Assembly: GCA_910574345.1 (NCBI GenBank)
Contig: CAJSZV010000001.1
Coordinates: 1-64,000 of the forward strand
From: Clostridiaceae bacterium
Lineage (GTDB): Bacteria > Bacillota > Clostridia > Lachnospirales > Lachnospiraceae
Length of the DNA: 64,000 nucleotides
Direction of reading: 5' to 3'
This document shows positions 1 to 8,747 of this stretch, piece after piece; within the stretch, counting starts at the first letter, position 1; every line of letters begins with the position of its first letter. A program made the position numbers and the translations under genes. The notes under the pieces were generated by a model. The model worked only from the letters and a program-made list of their open reading frames with translations. It ran no database searches and was not told the DNA's origin.

Positions 1-218
1 GCAATGAAGTCTTTTACAAAAAATCTACTATAAAATATTAAATTTTCAAGGTTCTTGCAGAGTATCAAACATAGAAAACACTATGTTTTGACCCCGGCAT
101 CATATCATTATACTAAAAGGATATATGATAATATTGTGGTTAAAATCTGTAAATATAGAAATCAATCAAAATAAAACTGTAATATTATAACTTCTCTAAA
201 AAATTTTTTTGTCCTATA

Positions 219-359
219 TTGACTCACTCGGAGGGGCAGGTGTTCGGGATTGGGTGTAAGATCTTTACCATTGCGGGGCCGGTGATACTTTATGGGATAT
301 TGGCCAGCTGGGTGCTTGGTGTGATTTATTGGGTTGGGGGAGTGATGGGGGTTATTTGA
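219..359 (+). other. Weak short hydrophobic ORF in an otherwise empty 5' stretch
   Basis: Positions 1-496 contain no convincing gene. A TTG-initiated frame of 46 codons ends in TGA at 357-359 and encodes two hydrophobic stretches rich in Ile, Val, Gly and Trp, which could be the tail of a degraded membrane protein. I see no ribosome binding site and do not recognise the family. The rest of the stretch is AT-rich and featureless to my reading. Confidence 0.2.
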
Positions 360-496
360 GAAGAGAATAGGAATGTAGAATAGTAATTTGGCAATTAGCT
401 TTATGAGCAGGATGATGAATGGAAAATTCGTTAGCCTGCTTATTGTAGTTTTGTTTTTTCTAAGTACAGTTTACAAGGGACTATACAAGGTAACGG

Positions 497-524
497 TCTG
501 ACGGGCGCTGATATGCCCGTCAGA
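497..524 (-). terminator. Hairpin terminator after the serine recombinase fragment
   Basis: Arms TCTGACGGGC (497-506) and GCCCGTCAGA (515-524) form a perfect 10-bp stem around an 8-nt loop. It overlaps the TGA stop (520-522) of the minus-strand recombinase, so it is placed as that gene's terminator. The run of T expected after it on the minus strand is weak. Confidence 0.5.
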
Positions 525-809
525 TTTTCCATGTGATGTTCAAGCTGTCACTTGTGGCGGCTATGGTGGTAATCATCAAATCCACCACCCGCCGCTTGTC
601 GTCAAAGGATACGCTATCCCATGTATCCAGGTAGCCGGAAATCTGGCTGACCTGTTCCGGGCTGATAGCTTCCACGGTCAACTCCGCTATCTTCGCCAGA
701 AGCTCCTGCTTGCGTCCGTCTAGTGTAATGTACCGTTGATATTTATCTAAATAGTCATCGCTATTTTTCTCGCCATGTGATATACTAAAAGAAACGGCGG
801 TGATTCAAC

Positions 810-1960
810 ATGGCGAGACCTAAGATATATGCAATTTCCTTAACCGATGATGAACTGGCAAAATTAAAAGTCATCATACGAAGAAAGGATACATCAAAAA
901 CCATAAAGTGCAGATGCCAGATACTGATCGACCTTGACGAGGCACATGGGAATGTGCTCACACACCAGCAGTCAGCCAGATCAAATGGAGTCTGCATGTC
1001 GACAGTGACAAACACAGTAAAGCTGTATGCTGATGGCGGTGTCGACTCGGTCGTTTCCATCAAAAGGAGCGTGAACTCCGACAATGCAAGACGGAAGCTT
1101 GACGGACGTGCCGAAGCCCGCCTGATTGAAATCGCCTGCAGCCCGGCACCGGAGGGACATTCCCGCTGGACGCTGCGCCTGTTGGAAGAGGAAGCCAAAG
1201 TAGCGCTTGACACGCCTGTCGGGAAGAATGCCATTGGAAGGGCATTAAAAAAAACAGGCTTCAGCCTCACAGAAGCGAATACTGGTGCATCCCCAAAAAG
1301 GGGGATGCCGAATTCGTAGCATGCATGGAGGATGTCCTCGATGTTTACGAGCTTCCTTATGACCCGCAGCATCCGGTCGTGTGCATGGACGAAAAGCCAT
1401 ACCAGCTGCTGGACGATGCCAGGGAAACCCTGCCGATGCGTCCGGGCGACATCCAGAAGGTGGATTCCGAGTATGTACGGAACAGCACCTGCAGTATCTT
1501 TGCGTTCGTGGAGCCGCTTGGAGGCCGGCACCACACCAGTGTTCATGAGCATCGGACGGCTCTTGACTGGGCAGAAGAGATCAAGTACCTTGTGGATGTC
1601 ATGTACCCGGATGCTGAAAGGATCATCCTTGTAATGGATAACCTCAATACCCATAAGCCGGCTTCCCTATATAAGAAATATCCCCCAGAGGAAGCAAGGC
1701 GCATCATCAAGAAACTGGAGATACATTACACACCTAAACACGGCAGCTGGCTGGACATGGCCGAAATCGAGCTGAATGTCCTGACCAGGCAGTGCCTGTC
1801 ACGAAGGATAGGGACACTCGATGCCTTAAGGTCAGAGATAGCAGCATGGGAAGCAGAGCGCAATCAGAACCAGGAAAAGATTCTGTGGCACTTTCAAACT
1901 GTGGATGCCAGAACCAAGCTTATATCCCTATACCCGACTATAATATCTGACTCTCAATGA
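810..1960 (+). CDS. IS630 transposase, two frames joined by a -1 frameshift
   Basis: Frame A (810-1319) encodes the helix-turn-helix half of an IS630 transposase. Frame B (from about 1253 to 1960) encodes the DDE half, with the segments CMDEKP, VMDNLNTHK and WLDMAEIE giving the expected D, D and E. The frames meet at A_AAA_AAA (1247-1253) followed by A. A -1 slip there reads AAC AGG CTT and continues through EYWCIPKKGDAEFVACMED, the conserved family sequence. This looks like programmed -1 frameshifting, known in IS630 members, rather than decay. The start is the ATG at 810 close to the left end. Confidence 0.82.
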
Positions 1961-1974
1961 TGGGAGTCAGATAT
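1943..1974 (+). terminator. Hairpin spanning the transposase stop codon
   Basis: ATATCTGACTCTCA (1943-1956) pairs with TGGGAGTCAGATAT (1961-1974) with one G-T or mismatch position and an ATGA loop containing the transposase TGA. Subterminal hairpins like this can end IS transcripts or block outside transcription. There is no U-tract. Confidence 0.45.
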
Positions 1975-2228
1975 ACCAAATATCAATGGTACACAACACT
2001 AGTTCGGCTATCTTCACATTCACATAGGAGAGCAGCACATTGTTTGCGCCCGTCAGACTGTACACCAACTTTTCAATCTCGCTGTCCACATGGAGAAGTT
2101 CTACTTGCAGGGCGGCGATTTTGGGATTGGCTTTCGCCGCTTTCTTCCTGCCCGTCAGCGTTTTGTAGCTGTCCAGCTTCTTCACCATCTGCTGGTACAC
2201 AACCGCTTCCAGTTCCGCTGTGATGATT

Positions 2229-3019
2229 TTACCACAGCCCGGACAACTTTTGCTGTCTATCCGTTTGGAACAGCGGAGATTGGTCATTTATCGTGACCTT
2301 GTATTTCTTCAACTGGCCGGAGAAGTTCTCCATCTGCGGAAACCATTTTTTGAGCATAGAGAGGACTTCCTCTTTCTTCTTTCCGGCATTGATTGGATTG
2401 ATACCGTCCAGCATGACTTCAATCGCCCTCGCCTGTTATGAGAGGTTGACCGCCTGCTTGAAAAGCCGGGTGGGGATATGCTTTCTTCCCGTTTTGCTTG
2501 CGCTCTCCCCACGCTCCAAGTTGGGATATTTCTCCACCATATAGGCGTGAAAATCGTCCTGCCATTTCGCCAGATTAGCCCGGTTGCCTATGATTTCTTT
2601 AGCACACAGGCGGTTGTCTTTTGTCAGCGGAACAAAAGTCAAATGCAGGTGGGGCGTTTTCTCGTCCATGTGTACCACCGCCGATACGATATTCTCCCGG
2701 CCTACTCGTTCAATCAGAAAGTCCGCCGCCCGCTGGAAATAGGCCGCTATCTCCTTCGGGGACTTACCTTTGAAAAATTCCGGGCTGGCGGTTATCAGCG
2801 TATCGACAAAACGTGTGCTGTCCTTGCGGGTGCGGCATCCGGCCTGTTCGATACGGCTCTGAATGAAATGGTAATAGCGGCTCTCCGGCTTGACGATATG
2901 GAAATTGTACTTGCTCCGGCTGGTGTCAATGCCCGGGTTGCTGGCGCACTGCTCCTTTCTCCATTCCATTCCGGCGGGTTTTCCCGCCGAAATATCTCTG
3001 ATAGGATTGGAATGGAATC
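2229..3019 (-). pseudogene. MobV-family relaxase (plasmid recombination enzyme) remnant
   Basis: The minus-strand frame from about 3019 encodes the MobV core, including NPGIDTSRSKYNFHIV and the HMDEKTPHLHLTF metal-binding histidine motif, which nick oriT in mobilizable plasmids and transposons. The best ATG is at 2969, but homologous-looking codons continue upstream to a TGA, so the true start is lost or shifted. A TAA at about 2436-2438 interrupts the frame. The same frame then resumes (QARAIEVMLDGINPINAGKK) until near 2280, where the sequence passes into the recombinase zinc-ribbon. Stop plus deletion make this non-functional. Confidence 0.78.
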
Positions 3020-3114
3020 AATATAAATAGATGGTTTTAATCTCTGTATTTCTATATACCATCCGGTTTCCGTACTCCAAGAGGATTGATTTTCGTACTT
3101 GCTAAGTACGGTTT

Positions 3115-3637
3115 TCAGCCCTCCGGCGTACCGCAGCCGGACTTCTTGAAGTCGGTGTTTGGAACCGCTTCATAGGATTTTGGGTAAATGCGGTTGGGTT
3201 TTCCGCAGCCCTGTTTCTGTATCTCCACCAGCCCCGCATACTGCAACTCCCGCAGGGTGTTGACTGCTTTCTGCCGCCTGTGAACTCTGGCGGCGCAGTC
3301 CGGGCAGTATTTACCCCGGTTGGACTTTGGCACATAGGGTTTTCCGCAGACCGAGCAGCGTTTCAAAGCACTGTCACGGTAAATCTCCGCTTCCAGAGTC
3401 CTGTCCAGCGGCAAGACCGCCCAGCGGAACCACTTGCAGCAGACGGAGAATGTAATCATCTGTGGACAGGCCAGGTGTCGCCATCGTCCAGAGCAAGGCA
3501 GTTTCCACCGTCACAGTTGCAGCACTCCCGGCGAATAAGGGCGGTTGCCTGTTTCCGCTGTGCCGGGGTCATCGGTAAGGGGAACCGTCCGGCTTGTGTT
3601 CCAGTGGTGGCAGATGTTGATAGGGCCTTTCTTTCAT
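3115..3637 (-). pseudogene. Cysteine-rich plasmid/ICE protein, double-frameshifted and fused to a RepA-like tail
   Basis: The ATG at 3637 has a GGAGG site and starts MKERPYQHLPPLEHKPDG. A shift moves to the frame TPAQRKQATALIRRECC..CLALDDGDT, and a second shift near 3460 moves to ITFSVCCKWFRWAVLPLD..CSVCGKPYVPKSNRGKYCPDC. Together these form one cysteine-rich protein seen in clostridial conjugative elements (cysteine-rich VLP type). From about 3262 the frame runs into TLRELQYAGLVEIQKQG, a winged-helix segment resembling replication initiator A proteins, so a deletion has joined two genes. The stretch 3640-3770 upstream probably holds the 3' end of another element gene. Confidence 0.6.
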
Positions 3638-3934
3638 GCTGTCCCTCCGTTTTCTTCTTGCTGCCGTTCTCCCCGAAAAGGCTTCCTGCCCCATTTCTGC
3701 GGCGTGTTCCGGCGTTGGTGCGCTCGCCTGCTCTGGTCACGGTGTCCGGAAGTAAGGTCATAGCGCACTTCCCTGGCCGGGGTATTCCTTTTCAGACGGT
3801 CATTCGGTTTTCAAGGAGCTTGTCCATCGATGAACTATCTCAAGTGTATACTTTTTTGATTGCCTGTGCCGTATATCCATAAGGTAGGAAATCAGCCCGG
3901 AAAACTCGCTATTTCCACGCTCTCGGAATTGTGG

Positions 3935-3940
3935 TATAAT
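3935..3940 (+). promoter_or_regulatory. Extended -10 promoter before the acetyltransferase gene
   Basis: TGGTATAAT (TATAAT at 3935-3940) is an extended -10 element about 35 bp before the ATG at 3976. The -35 is poor (TTCCAC, 16 bp upstream). Confidence 0.5.
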
Positions 3941-3975
3941 AGGGGGACAAAATAGCAAATAAAGATTCGTGGGGT

Positions 3976-4449
3976 ATGGAAATTATGGAAAATGTAGTTT
4001 TCAGAAGAGCAACAGTTGAGGAAATGCCTCGTATTATCCAAATGCAGTCTGATGTGTTCAGTGGCGAACAAGGCATACCCAGTGAGGATCTTGATGTTTT
4101 CATGGAGAAATCGCCTATTTGCTGGTGTGCTGAAAAAGATGGAAAAATTTATGCGGCAGTTGCAGCATGGAAAGAAAAAGGAAAAATCCATTGGGGACGG
4201 TTTGTAACATTTCCAGCTGTACGAGGACAACATCTCGGTACAGAATTGGCAAGGTGTTCCTTTGATGACCTGTTTTCAGATGATGTTGAGGAAATCTACA
4301 TGGATGCCCGTGACGCAACCGTTAAGATTGTCTGTCGAATGGGCGGTAAAATCATTGGAAAGCCATATAAGTTTTATAAAGGTAATGTAACACCAGTTTT
4401 ACTCACGAAATCCGATTATAGAGAAAATAGACAGCATCCAGTTGATTGA
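3976..4449 (+). CDS. GNAT-family N-acetyltransferase
   Basis: A 157-residue single-domain protein of typical GNAT length. The N-terminal strand (VVFRRATVEEMPRIIQMQ) and the acetyl-CoA loop region (FVTFPAVRGQHLGTELARC, resembling the R/Q-x-x-G-x-G/A motif) are visible. It would transfer an acetyl group from acetyl-CoA to an amine; the substrate cannot be told from sequence. The start could also be the internal ATG at 3985. It is the first intact gene after the broken mobile element and lies 21 bp before a frameshifted regulator on the same strand. GNAT genes of this kind are frequent cargo of clostridial conjugative elements. Confidence 0.72.
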   Translation: MEIMENVVFRRATVEEMPRIIQMQSDVFSGEQGIPSEDLDVFMEKSPICWCAEKDGKIYAAVAAWKEKGKIHWGRFVTFPAVRGQHLGTELARCSFDDLFSDDVEEIYMDARDATVKIVCRMGGKIIGKPYKFYKGNVTPVLLTKSDYRENRQHPVD

Positions 4450-4470
4450 ACAGACAAGGAGGGCGATAAC

Positions 4471-5276
4471 TTGGCATTAACAGTCCAAGAACGATTGAAA
4501 GACCTGCGTGTAGAGCGTGGTTTGACGCTGGAAAGCTTGCGGAGCAGACAAATCTCTCCAAGTCTGCGCTGGGCAGCTATGAAGCGGACGATTTTAAGGA
4601 CATCAGCCACTCTGCCCTTATCAAGCTGGCGAAGTTTTACGGCGTGACTACCGACTATCTGCTGGGACTGTCTGAAATGAAGCGTCACCCAAACACCAAT
4701 CTTGCAGACCTGCGTTTGAGTGACGGAATGATTGACCTGTTGAAAAGCGGGCGGGTGGATAATGCTCTGCTGTGCGAATTAGCGGCGCACCCGGATTTTG
4801 TAAAACTACTGGCCGACATACAGATTTATGTAGAGGGTATCGCCGCCATGCAGGTACAGAATTTGAACGCATGGGTAGATGTGGCAAGGGCTGAGATTGT
4901 AGAGAAATACCAGCCGGGAGAACATGACCAGACAGCCTATCTTCTGCAAGCCGCTCATATAGATGAGGGCGACTATTTCAACAGCCGGGTACATAAGGAC
5001 ATTGACGCTATCATGGAGGATATGCGGCAAGCCCACCGAGGCCGTAGCGACAGTGCACCGAAAAAATCTGTTATAGAGGAAATGAAGCAAGATTTAGAGG
5101 AAGTCGCCAGCTTTAAGGGGAGCTGTCTTGAACAATGGCTTTTAATCTACTACAAGCACAATCATCTCCCCTATAACCGACTAACGGAGGAAGAAAAGCA
5201 GTGGTTGATACGGATAGGTTCTAAATCGGATTTTCTGAAATCGCATACAACGCAGAGAGGGAAAAAGCGAAAATAA
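4471..5276 (+). pseudogene. XRE-family transcriptional regulator with an N-terminal frameshift
   Basis: A TTG start at 4471 with AGGAGG 7-12 nt upstream begins a Cro/C1 helix-turn-helix (LTVQERLKDLRVERGLTLE). One base appears missing near 4531, since the next frame continues perfectly (LAEQTNLSKSALGSYEADDF..LIKLAKFYGVTTDYLLGL). The remaining 210 residues, including a long C-terminal region, are open to 5276. A truncated product from an internal start (for example 4644) would lack the DNA-binding helix. This is either a decayed gene or a sequencing error. The full protein resembles regulators carried by clostridial integrative elements. Confidence 0.7.
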
Positions 5277-5294
5277 AAGATTTGAGGTGCGGAA

Positions 5295-5822
5295 ATGAAA
5301 AGAAATTTTTTTGTGCAAACTGAGCGAATAGGATTTTCAAAATGGTCTGAAAGTGACTTTCCTTTTGCTGAAATGTTGTGGGGCAATCAGAATGTTACAA
5401 AATATATCTGTGCCAGTGGAAAATTTAGTAGGCAAGAAATAGAAAATCGGCTAAATCAGGAAATCGCCAATGGTGAAACACAAAATATAGAATATTGGCC
5501 TATATTTGAAGTTACTACAAGCAAATTTATTGGATGTTGTGGACTGCGGCCATATAAAGAAAATGAATATGAAATGGGAGTTCACCTGCTTCCCGAATTT
5601 TGGGGGCAAGGTTATGCCTTCGAAGCTACTACTGCTATAATCAAATATGCTTTTGCGAAGTTAAATGCCAAAAAACTGTTTGCAGGGCATAATCCGAATA
5701 ACGTTGCTTCGCAAAAACTCTTAAATAAATTGGGATTCATTTACATAGGTGATAAATTTTATCCGCCTACGGGATTGTATCACCCATCCTATGAATTAGA
5801 ATCTGCCAATATCTCACAATAA
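5295..5822 (+). CDS. GNAT-family N-acetyltransferase, RimJ/RimL type
   Basis: 175 residues with the RimJ/RimL-like layout: N-terminal TERIGFSKWSESDF, central IGCCGLRPYKENEYEMGVHLLPEFWGQGYAFEA (acetyl-CoA loop WGQGYA) and the C-terminal GHNPNNVASQKLLNKLGF motif that is characteristic of this group. It probably acetylates a protein N-terminus, amino acid or small amine; the substrate is unknown. The start has GAGGTGCGGAA upstream. It follows the XRE remnant by 18 bp, so the two probably formed one cargo operon. Confidence 0.8.
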   Translation: MKRNFFVQTERIGFSKWSESDFPFAEMLWGNQNVTKYICASGKFSRQEIENRLNQEIANGETQNIEYWPIFEVTTSKFIGCCGLRPYKENEYEMGVHLLPEFWGQGYAFEATTAIIKYAFAKLNAKKLFAGHNPNNVASQKLLNKLGFIYIGDKFYPPTGLYHPSYELESANISQ

Positions 5823-6238
5823 GGTTTATCATCTATTAGCCAAGAAAATAGCAAAGCCAGCCGAGCCAGTCAACGGTCAAGATGAACGGCGCTTTCAGCA
5901 CCGCCGTTGACAGTCTCGTCCGTCTTTGCTGATGGGTAATCAAGACGGAAAAGCCCTAAAATGGCTTTCCCGCCCGTTTTGATTTTGAGAAAAGAACAGC
6001 TCCAAAAAATGAGTGTGGCCACACATATAGTCACGGTGTCCAAGGGTTTGGGACATTTTGTCCCATAGGCTGGGGACGGTGGACGAGGGCTTTCATATAC
6101 GCCTTGTCTGCTGCTGAAATCAGCCCTTTGTTTCCGGCTTCCCAGCCTCAAACAAAGCCCTGTTTTCCTGCCGCTTTAAATGCCCTTGCCCTCCCCGGCG
6201 GCAACGGCATTTTCACGGCAACGCCGACAGAGCGTATA

Positions 6239-6270
6239 ACACACTACACTTTGCAAGCAAAGTCGTGTGC
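6239..6270 (+). other. Imperfect palindrome in mobile-element spacer, possible oriT remnant
   Basis: ACACTACACTTTGC and GCAAAGTCGTGT form an imperfect inverted repeat with a short loop, in a GC-rich non-coding spacer (5823-6298) downstream of the acetyltransferase. Such repeats near relaxase genes mark transfer origins in clostridial mobilizable elements. Here the assignment rests only on the shape and context. I see no gene in 5823-6298. Confidence 0.3.
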
Positions 6271-6298
6271 CAAAGGGGGCACCTCTTTGGAAACCCCA

Positions 6299-6354
6299 GA
6301 CAACAAACAGGCGGTATGCTGCCCTCTCCGGGAGCATACCGCCTGTTTGTTGTC
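6299..6354 (+). terminator. Perfect 22-bp inverted repeat hairpin
   Basis: Arm 6299-6320 (GACAACAAACAGGCGG then TATGCT) pairs perfectly with 6333-6354 around a 12-nt loop. This is a very stable hairpin that could end transcription in both directions at the edge of the mobile element. No long T-run follows on the plus strand. Confidence 0.55.
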
Positions 6355-6893
6355 AGCAGCCCGTTTCACGGTCTGCGTGTAGTTCCTTGTAAACTGACCT
6401 AAGTTATAATATTTAAATACAGGAAGTTTATATTAATAAGGGATAAAAGTTTTGAATGAAATATCCTCACTCTAGCAAAGATGAGAGGATCATATACATA
6501 AGTTGCGACAAATAAAAGGCCCTAATAGCTTTTTGTTGTAAATAAGAATATGGTTGAACAAAACTTATAAAATACAATGAAAGTGTATCTTAGATGATAA
6601 TCAAGGAAGGATGCAACTGGCTCTTTTCAGGAGATTAAGATCATCATCAGGGCTTATGGGGCAGAATTTGGAATATCAAAAGAATATTTAGCATGACGGG
6701 GAGGTTTTTATGTTGGATAATGCCATTCAAGTTGGGAAATATACCTTAATCCGTGAAGCTTAATTATTATTCCATGCTATAATCGCTTACGTTTATGCGG
6801 CCTTCCGATATTTTTTTAAGATGAAATAATATCACCCATTTGGTGATGTTTTCTGATACAATACTCCATAAGAAAACTATGGAGGCAGTCCTC
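6355..6893. other. Degenerate spacer between element edge and IS remnant
   Basis: AT-rich stretch with no intact gene. Short open pieces near 6608-6695 (reading QEIKIIIRAYGAEFGISKEYLA) and 6711-6764 (17 codons after GGGGAGG) look like gene remnants that I cannot place in a family. Confidence 0.4.
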
Positions 6894-7463
6894 ATGAAAA
6901 AGATAAAAATTGAGTTTACCAATGAGCGTATCATTCCAGCCAGTGGCCTTGCAGTTGTCAGTGCTATTCTCGGCAAATGCGACTTTGTAAAGCGCTGCAA
7001 CCGTATGGGTGTAACCCCAAACCGTTCACAGCACCACCTTTTGGAAGGCGACACAGAGGTCAATACCTGGTGGACAAACCTTGGGATGACGGACCGTGAA
7101 GTCATCGGCCTCTATCATGCCCACGGCGAATGTGAACAGTTCCACAGCGAGATCAAGACTGATATGGATGTAGAGCGGCTGCCATCCGGCAAATTTGAGA
7201 CTAACGAACTGGTACTGGAACTGACAATCCTGGCCTATAACATCCTGCGAATGATCGGACAGGAAAGCATGGGCAGGAAGGGAACCGAGACAAAACATAA
7301 AGTCAGACGCAGGAGGCTGCGCACGGTAATCGGAAACATGATCATGATGGCAAGCCGCGTTACAGAGCATGCCCGTCAGTTGTTAATAGGTCTTGGCCGA
7401 AGTAATATATGGCAGCATGCTTTTGCGGAGGCATATACAGCTTTCGCAGATTTTCAATTGTAA
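6894..7463 (+). pseudogene. IS1380-family transposase with a large internal deletion
   Basis: The frame opens at ATG 6894 with the conserved IS1380 N-terminus (KIKIEFTNERIIPASGLAVVSAILGKC) and ends with the family C-terminus (EQFHSEIKTDMDVERLPSGKFETNELVLELTILAYNILRMIGQ split over 7134-7260). Only about 189 residues remain, against roughly 430-460 in the family. The N-terminal part jumps at about 7035 (RSQHHL) to the C-terminal part, staying in frame. Most of the DDE core is missing, so the product is inactive. It could be a non-autonomous derivative if its ends are still present. Confidence 0.75.
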
Positions 7464-7745
7464 AATCGTCCTACCAGGTAACCATATGAAAAACCAAGGG
7501 GAAAGTATGCCATTTTTAAGGTTTTCCAGTATTCCTAACTGTCATTTAGAGCCAAAATCAATCATCATTCGTAAAAATACTGTCTTTGAAGGACAATTTA
7601 TCAAGAGTAAGCCAATCAGATTTAGGATTGGCTTCATAAAACAACCAATTTCACGGATTCAGGTTAGTGATTGATTCATGTTTTCAAAAAGAGGAAGCTA
7701 TTTCTTTTATGAGTATTAAGAAGGATAATCATTAATAGTGTCACT
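7464..7745. other. Spacer without a recognisable gene
   Basis: No gene supported. A 9-bp hairpin (AAGCCAATC 7609-7617, GATTGGCTT 7626-7634) may be a weak terminator. A short frame over 7393-7674 has no ribosome binding site or family resemblance. Confidence 0.4.
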
Positions 7746-7772
7746 AACTCTCGCACCAGTGGTGCGAGAGTT
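7746..7772. repeat. Perfect 12-bp-arm palindrome before the DUF1016 gene
   Basis: AACTCTCGCACC, AGT, GGTGCGAGAGTT: perfect 12-bp arms with a 3-nt loop, ending 8 bp before the ATG at 7781. The core CTCGCACC-N3-GGTGCGAG recurs inside the gene at 8072-8090. It may be a regulatory hairpin or a REP-like unit. Confidence 0.6.
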
Positions 7773-7780
7773 GAAAGGAT

Positions 7781-8370
7781 ATGATGGATATGGATATTAT
7801 TATATATCAGCCTTTTGTTAATGAAATTAAGGAATTGATTCAAAGGAAGCAATTTCAGGCAATTAAAATGGTAAATACAGAAACTATTAATCTTTACTGG
7901 GAAATCGGTGAAGAGATATATCGTCAGCAAAGAGAAAAGGGGTGGGGAAAATCCATTGTACAGATATTGGCGAAGGAGTTGCAAAAGGAGTTCCCAGGAA
8001 CACAGGGATATTCAGCGGCAAATCTGTGGAGAATGCGTAATTTTTATCTGACATATTGCAATTCTGAAAAACTCGCACCGCTGGTGCGAGAAATTAGCTG
8101 GAGCAACAATATCGCTATTATGGAAAAATGTAAAGATGATTTACAGAGAGAATTTTATATGCAGATGACAAAGAGATTTGGCTGGACAAAGAGAGTTCTG
8201 ATTAATTTTATTGAGGCTAAGACATATGAAAAATATCTTCTGAATCAGACAAATTTTGACTTGACGCTTCCAGAAGAACGGCGAATATAGGCAAAATTGG
8301 CTGTGAAGGACGAATATACGTTTGATTTTGCAGTTGGTAAACCATATCAGAGCTTTTTTGAGGCAGAATA
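7781..8370 (+). pseudogene. DUF1016/YhcG-family nuclease, truncated
   Basis: The first 169 codons encode the DUF1016 N-terminal domain (YWEIGEEIYRQQREKGWGKSIV, EKLAPLVREISWSNN). A TAG at 8288-8290 then interrupts the frame. The same frame continues for 26 codons (AKLAVKDEYTFDF, the start of the PD-(D/E)XK nuclease domain) and stops at 8370, so the catalytic domain is lost. Complete homologues are about 340 residues and are found near restriction and defence genes. The protein could at most be a remnant N-terminal fragment. It lies just before the Wadjet operon and marks the edge of the defence region. Confidence 0.75.
8072..8090. repeat. Second copy of the CTCGCACC/GGTGCGAG palindrome
   Basis: CTCGCACC, GCT, GGTGCGAG inside the DUF1016 frame, where it encodes LAPLVRE. 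It shares its core with the palindrome at 7746-7772. Confidence 0.55.
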
Positions 8371-8645
8371 AGAATGTATTATTGAACAAGAAGAATTTAG
8401 GCTAAACTTGAGTAGTTGATTTAGAGCAGAACTTTATAAATAATTTGTTGAGAATATCCGAATAGTTTTACGTTTACGATCATAGGCATCTGTTTTCAGT
8501 GTATAGTAAAACGCGCTGAGCGGAGTACTGAACAATCTGGAGATCACATGGCTGTGGGCAAACCGTACCGAGCGGAAAATGTCCAGAGTCAGAATAGAAC
8601 TGACAGCTGAAGAGACTATAGAGGCTCATAACAACTAAAAAGTAA

Positions 8646-8674
8646 TTGAATTTCCCTTCCGTTTGCCATATAAT
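8646..8674 (+). promoter_or_regulatory. Promoter of the Wadjet operon
   Basis: TTGAAT (8646-8651), 17 bp, TATAAT (8669-8674): a near-consensus sigma-70-type promoter placing the transcript start about 65 bp before the jetA ATG. The rest of 8371-8747 has no gene that I can support. Confidence 0.65.
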
Positions 8675-8747
8675 AGTTAAGAAAACAAGGTAAACACACA
8701 GGAATGGCATTACAGAAGTATTTAAAATAGATAAAGCGGAGGGCACT

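Larger units (their letters stand above)
723..1999 (+). mobile_element. IS630-family insertion sequence
   Basis: The 1277-bp element sits between two CTAG/TA target copies (720-723 and 1999-2002), the known insertion preference and TA duplication of IS630. The inverted ends match well: the left end reads GTGTAATGTACCGTTGATAT and the reverse complement of the right end reads GTGTTGTGTACCATTGATAT. Inside is a two-frame DDE transposase. Insertion disrupted a minus-strand serine recombinase whose frame is restored by precise removal, so the insertion came after that gene was in place. Confidence 0.88.
520..2287 (-). pseudogene. Serine recombinase (large resolvase family) remnant, split by IS630 insertion
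   Basis: Two pieces of one minus-strand frame. 2287-2002 encodes the zinc-ribbon (CSKRIDSKSCPGCGK) and the start of the coiled-coil of a TnpX/TndX-like site-specific recombinase. 722-520 encodes the C-terminal end. Removing 723-1999 plus one TA copy rejoins the frame exactly (KIAEL then DGRKQELL). The catalytic N-terminal domain is absent: just upstream (near 2280) the sequence switches to the relaxase 3' end, with a stop in the recombinase frame. In Tn4451-type mobilizable elements such recombinases drive excision and insertion; this copy cannot be functional. Confidence 0.8.

Noticed and set aside
785-1654. 289-codon minus-strand open frame in the IS element
   Set aside because: It is antisense to the two transposase frames and has no recognisable domain.
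5870-6151. 93-codon minus-strand open frame
   Set aside because: GC-rich spacer of a mobile element with no ribosome binding site and no family resemblance.
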